NCBI GenBank assembly: GCA_022561095.1
Contig: JADFRV010000040.1
Location: forward strand, 1-15,136
Origin: Chloroflexota bacterium
GTDB taxonomy: Bacteria; Chloroflexota; Dehalococcoidia; SM23-28-2; RBG-16-64-32
DNA: 15,136 nucleotides
Direction of reading: 5' to 3'
Shown here: positions 1 through 14,053 of the stretch, piece by piece
Layout of the letters: every line of letters starts with the position of its first letter
Numbering within the stretch: the stretch's first letter is position 1
The notes under the pieces: model-generated
What the model was told of the DNA's origin: nothing
Seen by the model: only the letters and a program-made list of their open reading frames with translations
The model's database searches: none
Made by a program: the position numbers and the translations under genes

Positions 1-197
1 GGGTCGTCCGGGGGATAGCGCTGGCCGATGTCACCCAGCCCGGCGGCGCCGAGAAGGGCGTCGATCACGGCGTGGAGGAGGACATCGGCGTCACTGTGGC
101 CGCCGAGACCGGTCTCCCCGGGCAGGGTCACGCCTCCCAGGACGAGGGGTCGCCCCTCCTGAAAGCGGTGTATATCATAGCCGATGCCGATGCGCAT
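1..197 (-). CDS. ispF: 2-C-methyl-D-erythritol 2,4-cyclodiphosphate synthase, N-terminal part (runs off the left edge)
   Basis: IspF converts CDP-methylerythritol 2-phosphate to the 2,4-cyclodiphosphate with release of CMP, in the cytoplasmic MEP pathway to isoprenoids. About 65 codons are present. The reading starts MRIGIGYDIHRF, containing the family's Asp-x-His metal site (D8, H10), then GGHSDADVLLHA with the second metal-binding His region, then GDIGQRYPP. The start is ATG at 197-195; the family normally begins directly before this IGxGxDxHxF motif. No strong Shine-Dalgarno sequence precedes it, so translation may depend on ispD, whose stop lies 30 bases upstream in the same reading frame. 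It is the last visible gene of the yacL-ispD-ispF operon. The C-terminal two thirds lie outside the window. Confidence 0.95.
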   Translation of the reverse strand, partial: MRIGIGYDIHRFQEGRPLVLGGVTLPGETGLGGHSDADVLLHAVIDALLGAAGLGDIGQRYPPDD

Positions 198-227
198 GTC
201 GATTCTCGATGGGTCAGGGGTGATGGC

Positions 228-914
228 TCATGGGCTTGCCGCGCCCTCCAGCAGCGCCTCCGCCGTGCGGAGGTCTTCCAGGTTGGTCACCTTAATGTTC
301 AAGGGCGAGCCCAAGTATAGCTTGACCGGCAGCCCCAGCGCTTCCAGCATGGCGGCGTCGTCCGTCACGTCGGCGATGACTTCTCGGTGGGCGCGGAGCA
401 GGAGATCATAACGAAAGACCTGCGGGGTCTGGGCGGCCCAGAGGCGGCCGCGGTCCAGCGTGCGTTCCACGGTTCCGTCCGGGCCGGCCGACTTGACGGT
501 GTCGGTGATGGGCACGGCGGGGACGGCAGCGCCGGTCTCTTGCGCCGCCTCCAGCCCTTCCGATATGAGCGGGTTGACGAGTAGACGGGCGCCGTCGTGC
601 ACGAGCACCCAATCGCATTCGCCAAGCGCCTCCAGCCCCAGGCGGACGGAGTCCTGGCGGCGGGGCCCGCCCAGGCAGATGGGGGAGATCTTGGTCATGC
701 CGTACTCGGTCGCCAGGTCACGGCCCCGTTCAAGATTCTCGGATGAGAGGACAAGCGCGATACGGTCCACGGCAGGCGACTCCTGGAAGCGGGACAGGAC
801 GTGGGCCAGGAGGGGGCGTCCGGCCAGCGGCGCGAACAGCTTGTCGGCGCCACGCATGCGGGCGCTGCTGCCGGCGGCAACGACGATGGCGCTTGCGGAT
901 GAGAGAGCGCTCAC
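228..914 (-). CDS. ispD: 2-C-methyl-D-erythritol 4-phosphate cytidylyltransferase
   Basis: IspD transfers CMP from CTP to methylerythritol 4-phosphate in the MEP isoprenoid pathway. The 228-residue product is of normal length for the family. Visible signatures are the N-terminal nucleotide-binding loop AAGSSARMRGADK (residues 13-25, with R19 and K25 as the expected CTP/transition-state residues), GGPRRQDSV in the middle, VHDGAR, the DTVK strand, AQTPQVF, TDDAAMLE and the C-terminal GSPLNIKVT. The start is GTG at 914-912; no ATG lies before the nucleotide-binding loop. It begins 7 bases after the yacL stop, so the two are probably coupled. The stop is TGA at 230-228, and the same frame continues open for ten codons into the ispF ATG. 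Confidence 0.97.
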   Translation of the reverse strand: MSALSSASAIVVAAGSSARMRGADKLFAPLAGRPLLAHVLSRFQESPAVDRIALVLSSENLERGRDLATEYGMTKISPICLGGPRRQDSVRLGLEALGECDWVLVHDGARLLVNPLISEGLEAAQETGAAVPAVPITDTVKSAGPDGTVERTLDRGRLWAAQTPQVFRYDLLLRAHREVIADVTDDAAMLEALGLPVKLYLGSPLNIKVTNLEDLRTAEALLEGAASP

Positions 915-921
915 GATCGGC

Positions 922-1977
922 CTAGGCGGCGCCCTTGGGCTGGGCGAAGATCATCCGCCCAGCTACGGTCTGTAGGATGCGGGTGACGATGACGTCAAGC
1001 TGCTCGTTGAGGTAGCGGTGGCCGCCTTCGACGACCACCATAGTGCCGTCGTCCAGGAAGCCCACGCCCTGGCCTACCTCCCTCCCCTCTTGGATGATGC
1101 GCACGGCCATCTCCTCGCCGGGTAGGATGACAACCTTAACAGCGTTGGCCAGGTCGTTGATGTTCAGCACCTTGACGTCCTCCAGTTCGGCGATGCGGTT
1201 CAGGTTGTAGTCGTTGGTGAGGATCGGCGCCTTGAGTTTGCTGGCCAGCCGGATGAGCTTGGCGTCCGCGTCGCGGGCGTCCGGGAAGTCCTCTTCGCTG
1301 ATCCTCACGGGGATAGGCGCCTCCTTCTGGAGTCGGTTGAGCATGTCCAGCCCGCGGCGGCCGCGGTTGCGTCGGAGGGTTTCATGCGAGTCGGCAACGT
1401 GGCGGAGCTCATCAAGGATGAAGCGGGGGACGATAAGGGTGCCCTGGAGGAAGCCGGTCATCGCCACATCGGCGATGCGTCCGTCGATGATGACGCTCGT
1501 ATCGACGATGATCTCACGGGGGTGCCCGTCGTTGGATCTTGCTACGCCCGGCAGGTAGCGGGAGAGGAAGCCGGCGAACTCCTCTTCGCGGCCGATCATA
1601 ACGACAACGCCGATCAGCCCGAATAGGAAGCTCACGACGAAAGGCGCAACCCAGGCGCCGACGCCCGGCAGGGTGATAAGGAAGGGGGTGGCCAGGGCGC
1701 CCAGCAGGAACCCCGCCAACAGGCCGATGGTGCCCAGAACCAGTTGCAGGGGTGGGATGGTGTTGGACCACTCTTGGAGCCTTTTGAGGGGCGCTATGAT
1801 TAGGAAGGGAGTTGCCAACGTGCCGAAAAGAATGAAACCCGCCGGCGTTGCCACCAAGAACAGGACGCGCGTCAGTCCGCTATCACCCTCAGCCAGAGCC
1901 AGCCCGGAGTACAAGCCGAGGAAACCGAAGAAGATCGCGCCCAGGACGCGGACTACGACAGTCAGGTTTTCGGTCAT
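922..1977 (-). CDS. yacL: YacL-type membrane PIN/TRAM domain protein
   Basis: The product is an integral membrane protein with a cytoplasmic PIN nuclease-like domain and a C-terminal TRAM domain, 351 residues from the ATG at 1977. Four hydrophobic segments occupy about residues 8-28, 36-62, 77-102 and 107-128. The PIN domain begins at IIVDTSVIIDGR (D159, D165) and keeps the other expected acidic residues: E190 in LDELRH, D236/D238, and D256 in TNDYN. The TRAM domain covers about 285-345 (GQGVGFLDDGTMVVVEGG). The family is widespread in Firmicutes, Chloroflexota and cyanobacteria; RNase activity is expected from the fold, but the physiological role is poorly known. A GTG at 2016 would add 13 residues; I prefer ATG 1977 because GGGGAG lies 10 bases upstream. 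It is the first gene of a yacL-ispD-ispF operon, as in Bacillus. Confidence 0.93.
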   Translation of the reverse strand: MTENLTVVVRVLGAIFFGFLGLYSGLALAEGDSGLTRVLFLVATPAGFILFGTLATPFLIIAPLKRLQEWSNTIPPLQLVLGTIGLLAGFLLGALATPFLITLPGVGAWVAPFVVSFLFGLIGVVVMIGREEEFAGFLSRYLPGVARSNDGHPREIIVDTSVIIDGRIADVAMTGFLQGTLIVPRFILDELRHVADSHETLRRNRGRRGLDMLNRLQKEAPIPVRISEEDFPDARDADAKLIRLASKLKAPILTNDYNLNRIAELEDVKVLNINDLANAVKVVILPGEEMAVRIIQEGREVGQGVGFLDDGTMVVVEGGHRYLNEQLDVIVTRILQTVAGRMIFAQPKGAA

Positions 1978-2055
1978 CCGATAATTGCTCCCCACCCCAC
2001 CTGGGCGGAGGGACACGCCTCAATGGGAGTCCTCTCCTCAGTTAAGACAGCTTTG

Positions 2056-2069
2056 GGCCAGCGCTGGCC
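2056..2069. repeat. 14-base perfect palindrome in the yacL leader
   Basis: GGCCAGCGCTGGCC is its own reverse complement. It lies about 20 bases downstream of the predicted yacL transcription start, in an untranslated leader of about 110 bases. It could fold as a short RNA hairpin or bind a dimeric repressor. There is no direct evidence for either. Confidence 0.4.
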
Positions 2070-2093
2070 ATCGGCGTGGCTCAACCTGGCTGG

Positions 2094-2123
2094 AGTATAC
2101 TGCCTGTCAAAATTGGCTGTCAA
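2094..2123 (-). promoter_or_regulatory. sigma70-type promoter of the yacL-ispD-ispF operon
   Basis: On the minus strand TTGACA (2123-2118) is followed by an 18-base spacer and TATACT (2099-2094). It sits directly after the stop codon of the VTT-family gene, in a 159-base gap before yacL. The expected start of transcription is near 2087, giving a leader of about 110 bases. A second TTGACA copy (2110-2105) lies inside the spacer, too close to the -10 box to serve it. Confidence 0.8.
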
Positions 2124-2136
2124 AGTTAGCAGTTTG

Positions 2137-2745
2137 CTAGACGAGATGGGTGAGGATAGAGGCGCCCACGCCACCGATAGCGGCCAGGTAGGTATCCTTG
2201 ATGACCTTTCCCGCCAGCACGGCCGGAAAGAAGCGCCGGATCGGCATCCTGACAGCTCCCGCTGCCACGCCGGCCAGATCGAACAGCGGGTTGGGAAAGA
2301 TGGAGAGCAGAAACATGGTTAACGTGCCGCGGCGCTCCATCCATCTTTGGACACGCCCATACTCCGGCCGGTTCTCAAAGATGATGCGACCGCCGTAGCC
2401 GGCGGCGTAGCCGGTGAACTCGCCGAGCGCCTCGCCCGTGCCGGCGACGAGGCCCACCCAGATAAAGGCGGGCACGCCGAGGATATCGTCGAGCAGAGCG
2501 CCCCCGCCAACGACGCTGGCCACGGCCGGTGAGGGCAAGAGGATGGAGGCGCTGCCCACCAGGTTGATGAGGAAGATACCGGCGTAGCCCCAGGACTTGA
2601 GGTTGCTTGTGTCAGCGCCGAAATAGAAGAAGGCGATGGCGAAGGCGGTCATCATCAGGGCGACGCCGATCAGGAGTGTGTACTCCAGCCGCCAGGTGAA
2701 ACCGAGCCTCGCCGGTGGGGCAGACTCGTCTTCGCGTCGAGTCAT
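2137..2745 (-). CDS. VTT-domain (TVP38/DedA-like) small membrane protein under a c-di-AMP riboswitch
   Basis: A 202-residue inner-membrane protein of the VTT (SNARE-associated/TVP38/DedA-like) superfamily, whose members include lipid scramblase- and flippase-like transporters; its substrate cannot be told from sequence. Hydrophobic segments cover about residues 22-43, 51-75, 92-115 and 172-198. Family signatures are the GEALGEFTGYAAG stretch (104-116) and the re-entrant-loop region FPNPLFDLAGVAAG (150-163), where the Pro residues and Asp156 resemble the YqaA/TVP38 type. I chose ATG 2745 because GGAAGG lies 10 bases upstream; ATG 2772 would add nine residues but has no ribosome binding site and starts 18 bases after a strong hairpin. 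It is a single-gene unit: yacL downstream has its own promoter. The long 5' leader contains a cyclic di-AMP riboswitch, so expression is expected to fall when c-di-AMP is high. Confidence 0.85.
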   Translation of the reverse strand: MTRREDESAPPARLGFTWRLEYTLLIGVALMMTAFAIAFFYFGADTSNLKSWGYAGIFLINLVGSASILLPSPAVASVVGGGALLDDILGVPAFIWVGLVAGTGEALGEFTGYAAGYGGRIIFENRPEYGRVQRWMERRGTLTMFLLSIFPNPLFDLAGVAAGAVRMPIRRFFPAVLAGKVIKDTYLAAIGGVGASILTHLV

Positions 2746-2790
2746 GATGCGGATGCCTTCCCGCGTAGCCATGGGCGTGAGGATGACGAG

Positions 2791-2819
2791 AGGGGCGGGA
2801 GACCTAGCCTCTCGCCCCT
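2791..2819 (-). promoter_or_regulatory. GC-rich hairpin, probable expression platform of the riboswitch
   Basis: In the minus-strand RNA, an 11-base arm (2819-2809) pairs with 2801-2791 around a 7-base loop, with a single A-C mismatch. It lies 20 bases after the aptamer and 45 bases before the chosen start codon. No run of U follows, so it is not a canonical intrinsic terminator. Either weak termination in a GC-rich genome or control of ribosome access would fit. Confidence 0.55.
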
Positions 2820-2843
2820 TAAAGTGGTTCGAACCTAGCCTCT
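2802..2843. repeat. 11-base direct repeat linking aptamer tail and hairpin
   Basis: The plus-strand word ACCTAGCCTCT occurs at 2802-2812 and again at 2833-2843. In the RNA one copy (AGAGGCTAGGT) is the 3' tail of the riboswitch aptamer. The other forms the inner 5' arm and loop of the following hairpin. Both copies can pair with the CCTCTC at 2793-2788, which suggests two mutually exclusive folds. Confidence 0.6.
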
Positions 2844-2979
2844 CCTTCTACGCCTGCGAGGTTAGCTGACGGGTTCGGCCGAAGGAGTTGGCCTACTCGC
2901 CTGTGGCGAGATTCACCCCGGAGCCCGCATCTGCGGGTGGATCCCCCGCTCCCCCGATCTATCGGGGGATTAGGCGTCG
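2839..2979 (-). promoter_or_regulatory. cyclic di-AMP riboswitch (ydaO/yuaA leader family)
   Basis: The minus-strand RNA matches the c-di-AMP aptamer in order. The P1 5' strand ACGCCT (2977-2972) pairs with AGGCGT (2855-2850). A 9-base-pair hairpin follows (2969-2950), then a CCCGCA/TGCGGG hairpin (2937-2924), the conserved GGGGTGAATC (2919-2910), a CTCGCC/GGCGAG hairpin (2910-2896) running into GTAGG, a GGCC/GGCC stem (2893-2877), the highly conserved GTCAGCTAACCTCG (2870-2857), and the typical tail GAAGGAGAGG (2848-2839). Members of this class generally switch genes off when they bind c-di-AMP, and usually control potassium transport, osmoprotection or cell-wall enzymes. Here the downstream gene is a VTT-family membrane protein. 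The identification is from remembered family consensus, not from a covariance-model search. Confidence 0.94.
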
Positions 2980-3001
2980 ATATCAGTATTAGATTGTCAT
3001 G

Positions 3002-3030
3002 AAGCTAGCAGGTAGCCTCGCATATGTCAA
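3002..3030 (-). promoter_or_regulatory. probable promoter of the riboswitch-controlled gene
   Basis: A perfect TTGACA (3030-3025) is followed after 17 bases by TAGCTT (3007-3002), with TGC just before it as in extended -10 promoters. The -10 box itself matches consensus at only three of six positions. Transcription would start near 2995, about 16 bases before the first riboswitch stem, which is the usual arrangement. Confidence 0.5.
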
Positions 3031-3203
3031 CGTGGAATGTGGGGAAAGGTTACGAGGGCATGACCTCCGCAAGGTGGCTAACTAGAGCGGTGACCGGGGC
3101 GACTTCTGGCTGGGAAGGGCGGCGCCTGCGGCCGGGATCGTCGGCGGGTTCGCTCTGTGGGTGCGGCTGTTTCGGCGGTAGTAGCCCGAAGACCGTCTGG
3201 GTT

Positions 3204-4022
3204 CTACTCACCGGCGACGAGGGGTAGGTTCGCGGCCAGCCAGTCGCGGATGTCCGGCTTCGCCCGCGGGTTGGCAAGGAGCTGTACCCCGTGGGCGGAT
3301 TCTCCTTCGTAGACGATGACGTCTACCGGCTCGGCCACGGTTGCTGCCAGCGTCTCGGCGTCGGCGGCCTCCGTCTCATCGGACATGAAAAGCACGGCGC
3401 GTGGGCTGAAGCTGGAGATGTCGCTGCCCAGGAGGACGCCTCCCTGAGGGTTTGCGCTGGGGGAGATGGAGACGGTAGCTCTGACTTCGGGGAAGGCACC
3501 TGAGGCGACGTAGGCGAGGTTGGCGCCCACGCTGGCGCCCACGACGCCGATAGCGTCCGCTTCGACTTCAGTCCGCGTGCTGAGGTAGATGATGGCTGCG
3601 GCCACGTCGAAGAGCATGTCGTCCAGGTTCTGAAGCCGGTAGTCCGCATCCTCTCCGTCCCGGACGATGGTGGTGCTCTCCCCGAAGCTTCGCAGGTCGG
3701 GCGCGAGCACGGCGTAGCCTTCCGCAAGGAGATCCGGAATTAGGTCTGCCCACTGGGCGCGGCTGCCGTTGAACTGGTGCAGGAGAAGGACAGCGGGAGC
3801 GGGGTCTCCGTCCTGGGGGGCGTAGAAGTCGGCTATGATGCGAAGGCCGTCCGCGGCCTGGTATGTGACGCGCTCCGGGCCGCCCGATCCGGACGGCGCG
3901 GGCGAGGGCTCTCCGCCCCCTCCATCGCCGCCGCTGCAGGCGGCCAGGGCCAACGCGGCTAGCAGGACGCAGGCGGCGAGGAGCGGGGTTCGGCGCGTGT
4001 CAGGGGTAGATCCCCCGCACAC
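3204..4022 (-). CDS. Alpha/beta-hydrolase (dienelactone hydrolase-like) lipoprotein
   Basis: A 272-residue exported hydrolase of unknown substrate. From GTG 4022 the product begins with a short basic region, a hydrophobic run and the lipobox LAAC (Cys29), then a Gly/Ser/Pro-rich linker. It is therefore expected to be lipid-anchored on the outer face of the cytoplasmic membrane. The hydrolase domain shows LLHQFNGS (oxyanion region), the nucleophile elbow GASVG (Ser164), a probable acid at Asp215 in MSDE, and the catalytic His244 in SAHG. The start is set by GGAGGAGG six bases before the GTG; the longer reading frame, open to 4103, lies inside gdhA and would bury the signal peptide. It overlaps the gdhA end by 23 bases, so it is probably translated from the same mRNA. 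The 173 bases between its stop and the next promoter hold no gene and no clear terminator. Confidence 0.88.
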   Translation of the reverse strand: MCGGSTPDTRRTPLLAACVLLAALALAACSGGDGGGGEPSPAPSGSGGPERVTYQAADGLRIIADFYAPQDGDPAPAVLLLHQFNGSRAQWADLIPDLLAEGYAVLAPDLRSFGESTTIVRDGEDADYRLQNLDDMLFDVAAAIIYLSTRTEVEADAIGVVGASVGANLAYVASGAFPEVRATVSISPSANPQGGVLLGSDISSFSPRAVLFMSDETEAADAETLAATVAEPVDVIVYEGESAHGVQLLANPRAKPDIRDWLAANLPLVAGE

Positions 4023-5241
4023 GCGTTGCCTCCTCCACACGGGAGACAGCGAGGAGCAGGGCGGCTTCGCGGAGAGAGACGTTCTCTTTCTGGGCACGGG
4101 CACAGACCTCCCGATAGGCGCGGGTGATGACCCGCTGCAGCCGTTCGCGGACCTGATCCTCCTCCCAGAAGAAGAACTGCAGGTCCTGGACCCACTCGAA
4201 ATAGGATACGATGACGCCGCCTGCGTTGGCGAGTATGTCCGGCAGCACCACGACCCCTTTTTCGGCGAGGACGGCGTCGCCTTCCGGTGTTGTGGGCCCG
4301 TTGGCCCCTTCTATGACGAACTTGGCCCGCATGTGCCGGGCGGTCTGAGCCGTGATCTGTCCTTCGAGGGCGGCGGGCACAAGGAAGTCTACCTGTAGAG
4401 ACAGCAGCTCAGCACCGTCCAGGCAGTCGCCTCCGCCCAGGTCACTGAGGCTGGCGCCTTCTCTCTTGCGCCGCCACAGCGTCTGAACGTCAAGGCCCTT
4501 CCCGTTGTAGAGGCAGCCGCTGGTGTCTGACAGGCCGACGATTCGCGCGCCTTCGCCGGCGAGGAGAGTGGCGGCCACTCCCCCAACGTTGCCAAACCCC
4601 TGTATCGCGACGGTGGCCCCGTCCAGGGAGATGCCGTGGTCGCCGGCCAGCTCTTGGATCAGGTAGAGGATCCCGCGTCCGGTGGCCTCCTTGCGGCCCA
4701 GGGTGCCGCCCACGCTGACCGGCTTGCCCGTGACTGCCCCTACCACCGTGTAGCCCCGGTGCATGCTAATGGTGTCCATGATCCAGGCCATGACGCGCTC
4801 GTCTGTGCCCATATCAGGGGCGGGGATGTCCTGGTTGTCGCCGATGATGATGCTGATCTCCGTGGCGTAGCGGCGGGTGAGATTTTCGAGCTCCGTCTGG
4901 GACAGTGACTTGGGATCGACGATGACGCCTCCCTTGGCTCCCCCATAGGGTATGTTGACGACGGCACTCTTCCAGGTCATCCACATTGCCAGGGCACGCA
5001 TCTCGTCCAGGGAGACGCTGGGGTGATAGCGGATGCCGCCCTTGGCCGGGCCCCGGGCCAGGTTGTGCTGAACGCGGTAGCCGGTGAATACTTTTATGGA
5101 GCCGTCGTCCATCTGGACGGGGAAGCTGGTGGCCAGTTCCCGCTTGCAGGTGGCGAGCACCTGGCGGAGGCCGGGGTCAAGGTTGAGCCTTTGCGCCGCC
5201 GACTCAAACTGGGCGATGGCGGTGTCCAGTGGGTTGGTCAT
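4000..5241 (-). CDS. gdhA: Glutamate dehydrogenase (Glu/Leu/Phe/Val dehydrogenase family)
   Basis: The enzyme reversibly deaminates glutamate to 2-oxoglutarate and ammonia with NAD(P); it links carbon and nitrogen metabolism in the cytoplasm. The product has 413 residues, the usual length of the short hexameric class. The substrate domain has GPAKGGIRYHP (K67), MTWKSA (K91), the catalytic-lysine motif PYGGAKGGV (K103) and APDMGTDE (D143). The dinucleotide-binding domain has GFGNVG (215-220). The later EGANGPTTPE and LANAGGV motifs are intact. A related amino acid such as leucine cannot be fully excluded as substrate, but the lysine and Asp motifs favour glutamate. ATG 5241 has only a weak ribosome binding site. 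The 109 bases between it and rpoC show no promoter or terminator I can support, so co-transcription with rpoBC is possible. Confidence 0.93.
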   Translation of the reverse strand: MTNPLDTAIAQFESAAQRLNLDPGLRQVLATCKRELATSFPVQMDDGSIKVFTGYRVQHNLARGPAKGGIRYHPSVSLDEMRALAMWMTWKSAVVNIPYGGAKGGVIVDPKSLSQTELENLTRRYATEISIIIGDNQDIPAPDMGTDERVMAWIMDTISMHRGYTVVGAVTGKPVSVGGTLGRKEATGRGILYLIQELAGDHGISLDGATVAIQGFGNVGGVAATLLAGEGARIVGLSDTSGCLYNGKGLDVQTLWRRKREGASLSDLGGGDCLDGAELLSLQVDFLVPAALEGQITAQTARHMRAKFVIEGANGPTTPEGDAVLAEKGVVVLPDILANAGGVIVSYFEWVQDLQFFFWEEDQVRERLQRVITRAYREVCARAQKENVSLREAALLLAVSRVEEATRVRGIYP

Positions 5242-5350
5242 AGGCTTAGCTGCCGGGTTGGAGAGGCCCTTGATGTCACTTCGTCTTCGTCATCGGGGCC
5301 TAGAGATACGTCCCGAGGGGAGGCTAGCCAGTCGGTCCGTGACGGTTTGT

Positions 5351-13700
<8,350 letters not shown>

Positions 13701-13824
13701 GCGAAAGTACTCCTCAAGATGGGGCTAGGTTGGCCTCTTGCGACAAGAAGACAGACGATACCTATCGACGTAGATCAGATGGGGATGCAAATGATGGGGG
13801 AAACGAACCGGCCATCGAACAATC

Positions 13825-13853
13825 AGTGTAGCACTAGCATGGCGGGATGTCAA
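13825..13853 (-). promoter_or_regulatory. strong sigma70-type promoter of rpoBC
   Basis: The minus strand has TTGACA (13853-13848), a 17-base spacer, and TACACT (13830-13825) preceded by TGC, an extended -10 element. Transcription should start near 13818, giving a leader of about 118 bases. The leader contains a small hairpin with CTTG and CAAG arms but no riboswitch or attenuator that I recognise. The -35 box overlaps the stop codon of the upstream small gene. Confidence 0.87.
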
Positions 13854-14053
13854 CTATCCGCCGGATGATTTCCGATGGCGAGCGCTTCTATGATCGTCTG
13901 CGAAGGTAGAGGGGCGCTTGGCTTGGTATCTTCAGCCTTCTTCTTAGGCAGCGGCCCAGCATCCATCGCTTTCTTCAGCGCCTCATCTATGGTGAGGGGG
14001 TGCAGCGATATGCTGGTGTCTTCGTGCTTGCGTTTCGAGCGTTTCCCAGCCAT
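13850..14053 (-). CDS. Small basic protein of 67 residues, third gene of the DUF433/DUF5615 module
   Basis: I cannot assign a function. The product starts MAGKRSKRKHEDTS, a strongly basic N-terminus, then has a short possibly conserved core SLHPLTIDEALKKAMDAG, a second basic patch LPKKK and a Pro/Ser-rich tail. There is no signal peptide or membrane segment. The ATG (14053-14051) overlaps the TGA of the PIN-like gene by one base (TGATG), and AGGGG lies 10 bases upstream, so translational coupling is likely. The core resembles short conserved proteins I have seen in other genomes with an L-x-PLT-x-x-EAL pattern, but this is from memory only. The last codons and the stop fall on the rpoB -35 box. 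Candidate roles are an accessory component of the toxin-antitoxin pair or an unrelated small protein. Confidence 0.65.
   Translation of the reverse strand: MAGKRSKRKHEDTSISLHPLTIDEALKKAMDAGPLPKKKAEDTKPSAPLPSQTIIEALAIGNHPADS

Noticed and set aside
1974..2174. Minus-strand frame of 66 residues across the yacL promoter
   Set aside because: It covers the stop of the preceding gene, the promoter and the leader; the product resembles no family and the better explanation is regulatory DNA.
2746..2772. ATG 2772 as start of the VTT gene
   Set aside because: No Shine-Dalgarno sequence, and it is close behind a strong hairpin; ATG 2745 has GGAAGG at good spacing. Not fully excluded.
2791..2819. Hairpin taken as a canonical intrinsic terminator
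   Set aside because: The stem is strong but no U-run follows on either strand; kept only as a possible expression platform.
2827..2836. GGTTCGAACC, resembling a tRNA T-loop
   Set aside because: No acceptor, D or anticodon arms can be drawn around it; it is a palindromic spacer between the riboswitch and the following hairpin.
3024..3227. Plus-strand frame of 67 residues in the gap before the lipoprotein gene
   Set aside because: Low-complexity Gly/Ser/Cys-rich product, no ribosome binding site, and it overlaps the probable promoter and the hydrolase end.
4023..4103. N-terminal extension of the hydrolase to 299 residues
   Set aside because: It would lie inside gdhA and put 27 residues before the signal peptide; the GTG at 4022 has a near-ideal ribosome binding site.
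5242..5350. Promoter or terminator between rpoC and gdhA
   Set aside because: Only weak partial matches to -10 elements and no stem followed by T residues; nothing I can support.
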